A DNA stretch of 64,000 nucleotides from Cupriavidus pinatubonensis. GTDB lineage: Bacteria; Pseudomonadota; Gammaproteobacteria; Burkholderiales; Burkholderiaceae. The notes below the pieces were generated by a model. It searched no databases and was not told the DNA's origin. It saw only the letters and a list, made by a program, of their open reading frames with translations. Shown here piece by piece: positions 17,667 through 25,437 of the stretch (positions are counted from its first letter, which is position 1; each line of letters begins with the position of its first letter). A program made the position numbers and the translations under genes. The stretch is taken from contig NZ_CP080766.1 in assembly GCF_019602855.1 (NCBI RefSeq), positions 2,604,001-2,668,000 of the forward strand. Direction: 5' to 3'.

Positions 17667-18606
17667 GCGCCTGCGTATCCTCACGTGGCACGTTCACGGC
17701 AACTACATGTATTACCTGTCGCAGGTACCGCACGAGTTCTTCCTGGTGACGCGTCCGGGCTATCCGCCCGGCTATGCGGGCGTGGGCGGCTCGCTGCCAT
17801 GGGGAACGAACGTGCATGAAGTGCCGTGGGAGCGGGTCGCGGCCACGGAGTTCGACTGCGTGCTTTACCAGCACCGCAGCCATTACGAGCTTGACCGGCA
17901 GACGCTGCTGACGCCGGTGCAGCGCAACCTGCCGGCGATCTACCTTGAGCACGACCCGCCGCAAGAGCATCCGACCAACACGCGGCACCCGGTGCAGGAT
18001 CCGGACGTGTTGCTCGTGCATGTCACGCCATTCAATGCGCTGATGTGGGACAACGGCGTGACGCCCACGCGCGTGATCGACCACGGCGTGGTGGTGGACC
18101 CGCATGTGCGGTACACCGGCGCGCTCGCGCGCGGCATCAGCGTCGTCAACAATCTGGGCCGGCGTGGCCGCAGGCTGGGCGCCGATGTCTTTGCCGACGT
18201 GCGGCGCCTCGTTCCGCTAGATCTCGTCGGCATGGAAGCCGAGGCATCGGGCGGGCTCGGCGAGATTCCCAACGACGAACTCGCGGCGTTCATGGCGCGA
18301 TACCGGTTTTTCTTCCACCCGATCCGCTACACCAGCCTCGGCCTTGCCCTGGTAGAGGCAATGATGATCGGCATGCCGGTCGTGGGGCTGGCGACGACAG
18401 AACTCTCCACGGTGATCCGCAATGGCACCAATGGCTATATCGATACGCGCACGGACAGCCTGGTCGAAGTCATGCGGGCGCTACTCGAAGAGCCGGTGCT
18501 GGCGGCCCGCTGGGGGCAGGCCGCGGCGCGCACCGCGCGCGAGCGCTTCGGCATTGGCCGCTTCGTATCGGACTGGCAAGCGGCGTTCCGGGCAGTGGCC
18601 GGCTGA
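17659..18606 (+). CDS. Glycosyltransferase, GT4-like
   Basis: 315 residues, likely GT-B. The N-terminal half is atypical (ILTWHVHGNYMYYLSQVPHEFFLVTRPG), with no standard GGxG loop. The C-terminal half has the GT4 donor region: FHPIRYTSLGLALVEAMMIGMPVVGLATTEL, in which the usual E-x7-E is reduced to a single clear Glu (VEAMM). Last gene of the seven-gene overlapping operon (8-base overlap at its start). Function inferred from fold and neighbours only. Confidence 0.75.
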   Translation: MPRRLRILTWHVHGNYMYYLSQVPHEFFLVTRPGYPPGYAGVGGSLPWGTNVHEVPWERVAATEFDCVLYQHRSHYELDRQTLLTPVQRNLPAIYLEHDPPQEHPTNTRHPVQDPDVLLVHVTPFNALMWDNGVTPTRVIDHGVVVDPHVRYTGALARGISVVNNLGRRGRRLGADVFADVRRLVPLDLVGMEAEASGGLGEIPNDELAAFMARYRFFFHPIRYTSLGLALVEAMMIGMPVVGLATTELSTVIRNGTNGYIDTRTDSLVEVMRALLEEPVLAARWGQAAARTARERFGIGRFVSDWQAAFRAVAG

Positions 18607-18795
18607 CGGGAAGCGCCGTGCAGATGTCTGCAACTTTTCCCGATACCGATGTAAATCGCACGGCAGGGCCGGCCAGACGTGGCGCTGCGAGCGCGCATAG
18701 CAAGGACGGTACGGAACTTGCTGCGACGGCGTAACACACGGGCCCGCGCATCGACGCCAGGCCCGGATTCCACCCATGCATAACCGGAGCCATCG

Positions 18796-19713
18796 ATGAA
18801 CCAAGGCGAATACGGGGACCGTCGCCGCTATGGCGCGACGCAAGAGGACTGGCCAGACAACCCGGACGATCGGGACGATTACGTGGCGCGCAGGCAACGC
18901 ATGTTCGCCAGCAACCGGGACAATGGCGCACCGCATTGGCAGGCAGGAAGCCGGCAGCCGCCGGACAGCTGGTCTACGTCGCCCGAGACGCGGCATGGCT
19001 ATCAGGGCGAGCGTGGGCCGCAGCAGCGGGGCGCACGCGGCGAAGGGCAACAGCCGGACCGCCACTGGTCCCAGGCTGCGTATGGCGAAGGCCGCTATGG
19101 CCAGTACGGGGAAGCGCGCTATCCCCGCAATCCGCAGAATCGCGGCGGCCGCGACGACGGTCCGGAGCGACGCGCCGCTGCGGCCCGGCACGATCCCGAA
19201 CGCAATTTCCACGGAGACTGGCACCAGGGCGGCGAGCCACGCTACCGCAACGAACTGGCGCGGGAAACGCGCACGCTGCGCGACGAGTGGGGAACCGGAC
19301 GCGGCCCCACCGGCGAATGGCAGGGCGAAAGCGGCTACATCCCGTTCGCCGGCCGCGGGCCACAGTGGGAACCGCTGGACTTCGGGCAGCCGGAGCATGT
19401 TACGACCCGCCATCATCGGCCGACCGGCCCCAAGGGCTATCAGCGGTCTGACGCACGTATTCAGGACGATGTGTGCGAACGGCTGGCCCACAGCCATTTC
19501 GACGTGCACGACATCGAGGTCTCGGTGGCCGGCGGCATCGTGACGCTGAGCGGGCAGGTCAGGGAGCGCGGTCAGAAGTACCGCCTCGAAGAGATTGCCG
19601 ATGGGGTGTTTGGCGTGCGCGATGTCGACAACCAGGTCCGCGTGGGACGCACGCAGGCACAGCACCAATCGACGCAGGAAAAGACGGAAAAGGGCACGAA
19701 GGATTCGCCATGA
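18796..19713 (+). CDS. BON-domain protein with long disordered N-terminus (paralogue of 23744-24745)
   Basis: 305 residues. Residues 1-215 are hydrophilic and low complexity, rich in Arg, Gly, Gln and Asp, without a signal peptide. Residues 222-290 are a BON domain (DVCERLAHSHFDVHDIEVSVAGGIVTLSGQV ... IADGVFGVRDVDNQVRV), a fold found in OsmY and other stress proteins and thought to bind phospholipid or other ligands. The linker GPKGYQRSDARIQDDVCERL is almost the same in the protein at 23744, marking a lineage-specific family. The protein appears cytosolic. SD is weak (GGAGCCATCG). It opens the stress island; the next gene is the flavodoxin-like reductase about 100 bases on. Confidence 0.8.
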   Translation: MNQGEYGDRRRYGATQEDWPDNPDDRDDYVARRQRMFASNRDNGAPHWQAGSRQPPDSWSTSPETRHGYQGERGPQQRGARGEGQQPDRHWSQAAYGEGRYGQYGEARYPRNPQNRGGRDDGPERRAAAARHDPERNFHGDWHQGGEPRYRNELARETRTLRDEWGTGRGPTGEWQGESGYIPFAGRGPQWEPLDFGQPEHVTTRHHRPTGPKGYQRSDARIQDDVCERLAHSHFDVHDIEVSVAGGIVTLSGQVRERGQKYRLEEIADGVFGVRDVDNQVRVGRTQAQHQSTQEKTEKGTKDSP

Positions 19714-19812
19714 ACCGCGCATCGCGCTCGGTCGCACGCCTTCCTGTCGACGGGGGCTCGCGGCATCCAATGGACAACTACAGGGCTAGCGGGCGGATTC
19801 CCGCGGCCCCAC

Positions 19813-20934
19813 ATGACTGTGCCCGATAAAGACAAAGCCAAAACGAAGGCCGATACGGAAGCTGCAAACGACGTACGCAAGGGGCAAGTCACGGAATCCC
19901 TGTCCCGCGAGGCGTTTCGCGAGCGGTTTCGTGCCAGGTACTTCGATCCGGCCTTCCGCAAGGAAGACGCCGCAATCGACCGCCTCGAGGCCATCGCCTG
20001 GGACGCCTACTGCCAGGGCCGCAAGGCGCCTGTGACGGAGAAAGCCGGTGCAGGCGCCGCCGATCCTGACTACGACCTGTCAGTGGAGTGGCGGCAGGCG
20101 CGCGATGCCGTGCGGGACGCCCAGCGCCGGCATGACGATCCTGCCGGGCCACCGCGCGTGCTGCTCGTGATCTGCGCGTCGCGCAATGACTTCACGTGTC
20201 CGGGCGAGGTATCGAAGTCGTGGCGCCTGGCCGGATTGGCCCGCGCCCGCATGGAGGCGCTGGGTATGACGGTCGACACGCTCGACCTGAGCCTGCTCGC
20301 CTCCGACCCTGACCGCCACATCCATCCCTGCAAGGGTTGCGTATCGACGGCCATGCCGCTGTGCCACTGGCCCTGCAGCTGCTATCCGAACCATGCGCTG
20401 GGGCAGGTCAATGACTGGATGAACGACATCTATCCGAAGTGGGTAGCCGCGCATGGCGTGCTGATCGTGACGCCGACGTACTGGTATCAGGCCGCCAGCC
20501 CGCTCAAGCTGATGATGGACCGCCTGGTCTGCGCGGACGGCGGCAACCCGGACCCGAGCAGCACGCACGGCAAGACCGTGGCGCAGGCGAAGGCGCTTGA
20601 GTTGAAAGGCTGGGACTATCCCAAGCATCTCGCGGGGCGGGCCTACGGGCTCGTCGTACATGGCGACGTGGCCGGCGTGGAAAGCGTGCGACGGGCGCTG
20701 AGCGACTGGTTGGGGTGGATGGGACTCATCGACGCCGGCACCAAGTCGCAGCTCGACCGCTTTATCGGTTACTACGCGCCTTACGCGACCTCGCATCGCG
20801 CGCTGGATGCGGACACGGGCGTGCAGCACGAAGTGGAAAACGTTGGGGCTGCACTGGCCGAGGCGGTGAAGCTGCGCCGCCAGGGCGAACTGCCAGCAGT
20901 CGGCTGCGATCTGGACGCGCCACGGCCCAAGTAG
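19813..20934 (+). CDS. Flavodoxin-fold NAD(P)H-dependent FMN reductase-like protein
   Basis: 373 residues. The first 115 form a charged Arg/Asp-rich extension (KDKAKTKADTEAAND ... REAFRERFRARYF); the flavodoxin-like fold follows: VLLVICASRNDFTCPGEVSKSW as phosphate loop, MTVDTLDLS, a Cys-rich PCKGCVSTAMPLCHWPCSCYPN insertion typical of this subfamily, and GVLIVTPTYWYQAASPLKLMMDRL. Likely an FMN-dependent quinone or disulphide reductase; the multi-Cys segment could bind metal or be redox active. The N-terminal extension is unusual. It ends about 60 bases before a convergent small gene. Confidence 0.8.
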   Translation: MTVPDKDKAKTKADTEAANDVRKGQVTESLSREAFRERFRARYFDPAFRKEDAAIDRLEAIAWDAYCQGRKAPVTEKAGAGAADPDYDLSVEWRQARDAVRDAQRRHDDPAGPPRVLLVICASRNDFTCPGEVSKSWRLAGLARARMEALGMTVDTLDLSLLASDPDRHIHPCKGCVSTAMPLCHWPCSCYPNHALGQVNDWMNDIYPKWVAAHGVLIVTPTYWYQAASPLKLMMDRLVCADGGNPDPSSTHGKTVAQAKALELKGWDYPKHLAGRAYGLVVHGDVAGVESVRRALSDWLGWMGLIDAGTKSQLDRFIGYYAPYATSHRALDADTGVQHEVENVGAALAEAVKLRRQGELPAVGCDLDAPRPK

Positions 20935-20993
20935 GCTCAAGCAGGCCTGGCAGGATTACGGAAGGAGGAACAGCAACGCTAGATGCAATGTCA

Positions 20994-21239
20994 TCACGCG
21001 ATCGAAGCTACCCGCGGCGCGCTGCAACCGGCGAAGTCGATCTCGCTCTTGGTCTTCGCGTCATTGGCTGCGTGGATCGTCAGCAATGCCCCCTCCGCCA
21101 TCGCCATGTGGACGCCGGCGGTAATCGCATCGCCCTGCGATGGATAGTCGACGTCGCCGGTCCCTGGCGTATCGGATCGTACTGACCATTGGCCGGCTTC
21201 GGTCTGGAACACGCGGACGTAGCAGTTGGGGCTGGACAT
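20994..21239 (-). CDS. Small DUF2188-like protein
   Basis: 81 residues: YVRVFQTEAGQWSVRSDTPGTGDVDYPSQGDAITAGVHMAMAEGALLTIHAANDAKTKSEIDF. The order (W-x-V strand, A-containing helix over a basic or acidic face, hydrophobic strand with IH) is like DUF2188 proteins, which are small cytosolic proteins of unknown role. The assignment is by pattern only. ATG at 21239 is chosen because AAGG lies 8 bases upstream; an in-frame GTG three codons earlier is less likely. Confidence 0.6.
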   Translation of the reverse strand: MSSPNCYVRVFQTEAGQWSVRSDTPGTGDVDYPSQGDAITAGVHMAMAEGALLTIHAANDAKTKSEIDFAGCSAPRVASIA

Positions 21240-21466
21240 TGCGGACACCTTATTGGGACAACCATGCCTGTGTTGTACACGGCCGCGACGTACGTAGCCG
21301 TCGGATGGCGTCTTACTTTGGCGTCGTCGAAGCGGCCATGCGCGCGCCTGCGTGGAGCGTGTGGCACCTTAGCGACCCGACCGGTGCGCGAAGGGTTGGC
21401 ACGTTTCCTGCGGTGCTACAGGACTTGATACGTTCCATCCGGCCCGTTACTTGCGATGCCCGTGGT

Positions 21467-22120
21467 TTAGGAGGCAGCGCCGCCGCAATAGCCAGGGAGG
21501 CGCCGGGCGGCGCTGCCGCGCGCGAGCCGGATGGCCTGCGACAGCGCCAGCGCAAAGCCGCCGATCGTGCCCATGTCTTCTTCGATGCGCTCGCGCAGGA
21601 AGCCGGCCCAGCGAAAGTCGCCATACGCATCGGGTGGCTTCCGATACGCGCCGGACTGCCGGGCGAATGCGGCGAGGCTGCGGTAGGGGTCGTCGCGCAT
21701 GCCCATGACGGTGGCCGGCAACGCATCGATGCCGAGCCGCTGGCCCAGTTCGTCATACGGATGCACGAAGCCAAGTGCCCGCATGCGCTTCCAGAACGCC
21801 GTGGGACTGAGCCCGCTCAGGTCGTGCAGGATGCGCACCGGCACGCGGCGAAACCCCAGTTCCAGCCACGCACGGGCCCAGTGGTGATGGTCGATGATGA
21901 ACAGCGTGCCGCCAGGCCCGGACACGGTCTTGACGCGGTGGCAGCGCAGGAACCGGCGCAGCGCGGCGCGGTCTCCGCTGTCCTGGTGCTTGCGGGTGAC
22001 GGCCATCTTGTGGCGCATGTGGAGAATGCCAAGCGTGAGCTGGGTAGGGCGCAGCCGCGCGAGCTCCGCAATCGCCTTGCCCCGGCGCCTAGTCCTCGCT
22101 GGAACGCTGATGATCGACAT
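21467..22120 (-). CDS. ParBc_2-type ParB-like protein (paralogue of 24787-25422)
   Basis: 217 residues of the putative ParB-like nuclease family I know as ParBc_2 (PF08857). Visible: LRPTQLTLGILHMRHKMAV at the N-terminus, the signature FIIDHHHWARAWLELGFRRVPV, then FWKRMRALGFVHPYDELG and MRDDPYRSLAAFARQSGAY. Molecular activity is not established for the family; the ParB fold can bind CTP or cut DNA. The start at 22120 overlaps the upstream gene by 32 bases; an in-frame ATG at 22150 would overlap further. The same ParB-like module recurs on the other strand 2.7 kb away, each beside a stress or BON gene. Confidence 0.78.
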   Translation of the reverse strand: MSIISVPARTRRRGKAIAELARLRPTQLTLGILHMRHKMAVTRKHQDSGDRAALRRFLRCHRVKTVSGPGGTLFIIDHHHWARAWLELGFRRVPVRILHDLSGLSPTAFWKRMRALGFVHPYDELGQRLGIDALPATVMGMRDDPYRSLAAFARQSGAYRKPPDAYGDFRWAGFLRERIEEDMGTIGGFALALSQAIRLARGSAARRLPGYCGGAAS

Positions 22121-22523
22121 AATGTTCCAGTTCGCTTCCAGGATCTTCATTGCCGGTGCTTTCGCACTCTACTGCCTCGCGCGCCACAGGCGGTGCAACG
22201 CGGCCGGGCGTTCCCTGTGTGCCGTGCCTGGCGGCATCGAAGTCGGTCCACCGCCCGGTGTCCCATTGGCCCTGCGTGCGCTCAGGATCGCGCGCGCCGG
22301 CTTCGCGCAGAACGTCGGTGGCAACAGATGCGTTGCCCCGGTTCGCGCAGACAGCAAGCACCACGCGGGTCTCTGCGCCGGCTTCGCGTGCGTCCGCGGG
22401 CGGTTGCGCCACTGCGGAAAAGACCGAGACCTCCCACACGGAGAATCCGCGCGCGTGCAGCGTGCGCTCCGCTTCCTGGGCTTTCGCCATGGTGTCGAAC
22501 CACCCGAATACGATCGGTGACAT
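22089..22523 (-). CDS. General-stress-type protein (YflT-like N-terminus)
   Basis: 144 residues. The first 45 (IVFGWFDTMAKAQEAERTLHARGFSVWEVSVFS) look like the small alpha/beta domain of heat- and stress-induced proteins such as YflT; the rest (VVLAVCANRGNASVATDVLREAGARDPERTQGQWDTGRW) is a second alpha/beta repeat followed by an acidic, probably disordered tail. Function unknown. CAGGAG precedes the start. It lies 60 bases after the SDR and overlaps the ParB-like gene, so these three leftward genes form one operon. Confidence 0.65.
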   Translation of the reverse strand: MSPIVFGWFDTMAKAQEAERTLHARGFSVWEVSVFSAVAQPPADAREAGAETRVVLAVCANRGNASVATDVLREAGARDPERTQGQWDTGRWTDFDAARHGTQGTPGRVAPPVAREAVECESTGNEDPGSELEHYVDHQRSSED

Positions 22524-22582
22524 GATGCTGCTCCTGCAATCGATGCTTCGTGCCGCCGGGCCGTTGGCGGTTGTGCCGGCCG

Positions 22583-23440
22583 CTATCCGTTCACCACCTC
22601 GCCGCCATTGATATGCAGGATCTGCCCCGTGATATAGCTGGCCGCGTCGGACGCCAGGAACACATAGCCGGCTGCCACTTCAAACGGCTGGCCGGGCCGG
22701 CCCATGGGCGTCTTCTTGCCGAACTCGGCAACTTCCTCGGCCGTGAAGGTGGACGGAATCAGCGGTGTCCAGATCGGTCCCGGCGCAACGCCGTTGACGC
22801 GGATGCCGCGCTTGACGACCTGCAGAGCCAGCGAGCGCGTGAACGAGACAATGGCGCCTTTGGTGGCCGAGTAATCCAGCAGATGTGCACTACCACGGTA
22901 GGCGGTGACCGACGTTGTATTGAGGATCGCCGCGCCCTTCTGCAAGTGAGGCAGGAGCGCGCGCGTGAGGTGGAACATCGCAAAGACATTGGTGCGGAAC
23001 GTGGCCTCGACCTGCTCTGCCTCCACGTCTTCAAGCGACGGCTGCGGATGCTGTTCCGCGGCGTTGTTGACCAGGATGTCGAGCCGGCCGAAGGCGTCGA
23101 CCACGCGCGCCGCGACAGTTTCGGCATGGCTGACGTCGGCGAGATCACCGGCAAGCGAGACGCACTTGCGGCCGGCGTCTTCGACGAGCCGGACGGTTTC
23201 CCTGGCGTCGCTGTGTTCATCGAGGTATGCGATCGCGACGTCGGCACCCTCGCGCGCGAAGGCCACGGCGATGGCTCGGCCGATGCCGCTGTCGCCGCCG
23301 GTCACCAGCGCGACCTTGTTGTTCAGCCGCCCGCTTCCCACATAGTCGTCGGCGCCGCTGTCGGGCTTCGGGTGCATGGCGCTTTCCAGACCGGGTTGAC
23401 GTTCCTGATGCTGCGGCGGCAGCTCTTTGGGCGTAGACAT
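22583..23440 (-). CDS. SDR oxidoreductase of the YghA / general stress protein 39 type
   Basis: 285 residues. An N-terminal arm typical of the GSP39/YghA group (QERQPGLESAMHPKPDSG) precedes a classical SDR fold: VTGGDSGIGRAIA, AYLDEH, NNAAEQHPQ, NTTSVTAYRGS with catalytic Ser, YSATK with the Tyr/Lys pair, and GPIWTPLIPSTF. Relatives are NADP-dependent aldehyde or alcohol reductases induced by general stress. AGGAG precedes the start. It heads the leftward operon SDR - YflT-like - ParBc_2, divergent from the second BON protein. Confidence 0.88.
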   Translation of the reverse strand: MSTPKELPPQHQERQPGLESAMHPKPDSGADDYVGSGRLNNKVALVTGGDSGIGRAIAVAFAREGADVAIAYLDEHSDARETVRLVEDAGRKCVSLAGDLADVSHAETVAARVVDAFGRLDILVNNAAEQHPQPSLEDVEAEQVEATFRTNVFAMFHLTRALLPHLQKGAAILNTTSVTAYRGSAHLLDYSATKGAIVSFTRSLALQVVKRGIRVNGVAPGPIWTPLIPSTFTAEEVAEFGKKTPMGRPGQPFEVAAGYVFLASDAASYITGQILHINGGEVVNG

Positions 23441-23743
23441 GGATGGCTCCTGAGGATGTCGTCCCGGTCGGATCGCGCAAGTTTCGTGCCGCGCGGGGGC
23501 GTGGGTACGTGTGCGGCCTCTGTCGCGAAACGGCCGTAAGCATTACATCGGCCCGGCAATCCTTACAGTGGCGCGGGCGAACGTGAAAGTTCTGCTCAAC
23601 GCCTTGTGGTCGTCTGGCCGGTTCGCATGGCGGGGCACGGTTCTTGCGGCGTGCTGGTACTCGATGCGGCCGCGTGCGGTATCGACCGCGTGGCGCTGGC
23701 CACGGATCGGACTCCGCGCGGCCGGGATTGCAAGGAGGCAGAC
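23441..23743. other. Divergent region between stress SDR and BON gene
   Basis: 303 bases expected to carry promoters both ways. No repeat, clear -35/-10 or sigma-factor motif could be identified with confidence; nothing else seen. Confidence 0.35.
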
Positions 23744-24745
23744 ATGTGGAACTTCCGCAAGGGCCGCAGCAATGAAGGCGGCGATCTCTCGCAGTATGAG
23801 CAGCAGGGACGGGGCCGCTCTCCCTCCGAGGAAAGCCGTGGCAGCGGCTCCGAGGACTGGGGTCAGGAGTGGGGCGAAGACTGGCGTGGCGGGTCTTCGG
23901 GGTCTTCGCAAGGCGGTGCCTGGCATCAGCAGGACACGCCGGCGGGCCAGCCGCGTGGCGGCTGGGGCGAGCAGAGCTATGGCGCCGCCGACATGGGCGG
24001 GCAGGGCCATCCATACAGTGGCACCTATGGCGGCTACCGGCCCCAGGCACAGGATAGCGGTTACCGCGAGTATGAACAGCAGTCGCGCCAGCGCGGCGGC
24101 CGCATGGGACAGGGCGGTTACGACAGCGGCAATTATGAAGGCAGCTTCGATTCCTCCAGTGGCTCGTCTGCTTACGGGCAGGGCGGCGGAGGCGACGAGC
24201 GCCGCATGCAGGGCGGCCGCGGCGGTCGCGCCATGCACTGGGACGAAGGTGCGGCACGTGACCGTGGCCAGCGCGGCGGGCAGCCGTCCTACGGCAGCGG
24301 CTACTACGGCGATTCGCGCAGCGGTGGCCAGTCCTTCAGCGGCGGCCAGCGCGTTTACCAGGACGATGGCCGGGATAGCGGCGGACGCGGCCGCAGCAGC
24401 GGCATGTCTGGTGGTGCACGGCGTCCGGTCGGGCCCAAGGGCTATCGCCGTCCGGACGAGCGGGTGCACGAGGACGTGTGCGAACGGCTTGCGATGAACC
24501 CGTACGTCGATGTCTCCGATGTATCCGTCCAGGTTTCCAATGGCGTGGTGATGCTCGAAGGCACGGTGAAGGAACGGCGGGAAAAGTACGTGATCGAAGA
24601 AATCGCCGAAGCGGTGTTCGGCGTGACCGAGGTCGAAAACCGCCTGCGCGTGCAGCGCAACGAGGGCACGGAGCGCGCGGGTCCGGTCGCCGGCCATCTC
24701 GAAGGTGCGGATACGTCGCCGCAACGCACGCTAAACAAGAGTTGA
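23744..24745 (+). CDS. BON-domain protein with Gly/Ser/Gln-rich disordered N-terminus (paralogue of 18796-19713)
   Basis: 333 residues. Residues 1-225 are dominated by Gly, Ser, Gln, Tyr and Arg (for instance GGYRPQAQDSGYREYEQQ), the composition of prion-like or condensate-forming segments. Residues 237-305 form the BON domain: GPKGYRRPDERVHEDVCERLA, VSDVSVQVSNGVVMLEGTV and IAEAVFGVTEVENRLRV. There is no signal peptide, so it is predicted cytosolic, unlike periplasmic OsmY. AAGGAGG precedes ATG 23744; the longer frame from 23606 is rejected. Its stop overlaps a possible TTG start of the following ParB-like gene (TTGA), suggesting an operon. Confidence 0.82.
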   Translation: MWNFRKGRSNEGGDLSQYEQQGRGRSPSEESRGSGSEDWGQEWGEDWRGGSSGSSQGGAWHQQDTPAGQPRGGWGEQSYGAADMGGQGHPYSGTYGGYRPQAQDSGYREYEQQSRQRGGRMGQGGYDSGNYEGSFDSSSGSSAYGQGGGGDERRMQGGRGGRAMHWDEGAARDRGQRGGQPSYGSGYYGDSRSGGQSFSGGQRVYQDDGRDSGGRGRSSGMSGGARRPVGPKGYRRPDERVHEDVCERLAMNPYVDVSDVSVQVSNGVVMLEGTVKERREKYVIEEIAEAVFGVTEVENRLRVQRNEGTERAGPVAGHLEGADTSPQRTLNKS

Positions 24746-24786
24746 GCACGGACGCGGCGGTAACCTCGCCGCCGCGTCTGCACCAC

Positions 24787-25422
24787 ATGCGCGCGCCCAG
24801 GACCCTTCGCGACGACAGCAAGCTGATGGTGCCGCTCGACGCGCTGCGCCCGACCCAGATCACCGTGGGCGCGTACCACGTCCAGCAGAAGGTGCACGTC
24901 ACGCGGCGCGTGCCGCCGGCGCGGCGGCACGCCTTCCTGGACCAGCATCGCGTGCACGTGGTGATCGCGCCGGAGCAGGCGCTGTACGTCGTGGACCACC
25001 ATCACTGGGTACGCGCCTGGCATGACCTCGGCCTTTCGCACGTGCCCGCCATCGTCCGCAAGGACCTGAGCAGCATGAAAGAGCAGGCGTTCTGGGAATG
25101 GATGCTGGACAACCACATGGTCCATCCATACGACGAGCACGGCCGCAGGCGGCCGCTGAGCGAACTGCCGGAATGCATCCACGCCATGCGCGATGATCCG
25201 TATCGGAGCCTGGAGGCGTTCGTGCAACTGGCCGGCGGCTACCGGAAGGTCAAGCAGGCGTATCCGGATTTCAAATGGGCTGACTTCTTCCGCCGGCATG
25301 TGGAAGGGCCACTGGACTCGCCCGAGATGTTCGCAGCCGCCCTGGTACGCGCCTTTCAACTCGCCCAGAGCCCGAAGGCGCGCGGATTGCCCGGGTTCAT
25401 CGAAAAGCCTCCGACCTGCTGA
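24787..25422 (+). CDS. ParBc_2-type ParB-like protein (paralogue of 21467-22120)
   Basis: 211 residues from ATG 24787. Same family and order of motifs as the leftward paralogue: LRPTQITVGAYHVQQKV, then YVVDHHHWVRAWHDLG, FWEWMLDNHMVHPYDEHG and MRDDPYRSLEAFVQLAGGY. A TTG at 24742 that overlaps the BON stop (TTGA) would add 15 residues and is possible; I saw no strong SD for either. The protein has ParB-like barrel features but no DNA-binding HTH domain, so a chromosome-partition role is not implied. Its stop is 15 bases from the convergent topoisomerase stop. Confidence 0.8.
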   Translation: MRAPRTLRDDSKLMVPLDALRPTQITVGAYHVQQKVHVTRRVPPARRHAFLDQHRVHVVIAPEQALYVVDHHHWVRAWHDLGLSHVPAIVRKDLSSMKEQAFWEWMLDNHMVHPYDEHGRRRPLSELPECIHAMRDDPYRSLEAFVQLAGGYRKVKQAYPDFKWADFFRRHVEGPLDSPEMFAAALVRAFQLAQSPKARGLPGFIEKPPTC

Positions 25423-25437
25423 TGTCACCCGGGCGCG

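Noticed and set aside
19710..19829. Possible 39-codon gene between the first BON gene and the flavodoxin-like gene
   Set aside because: Starts with an ATGA overlap but shows no domain, low hydrophobicity, weak SD and overlaps the next gene's start; probably chance.
24742..24787. TTG start for the rightward ParBc_2 gene
   Set aside because: TTGA overlap is possible but no SD is visible; ATG 24787 was preferred and the alternative noted.
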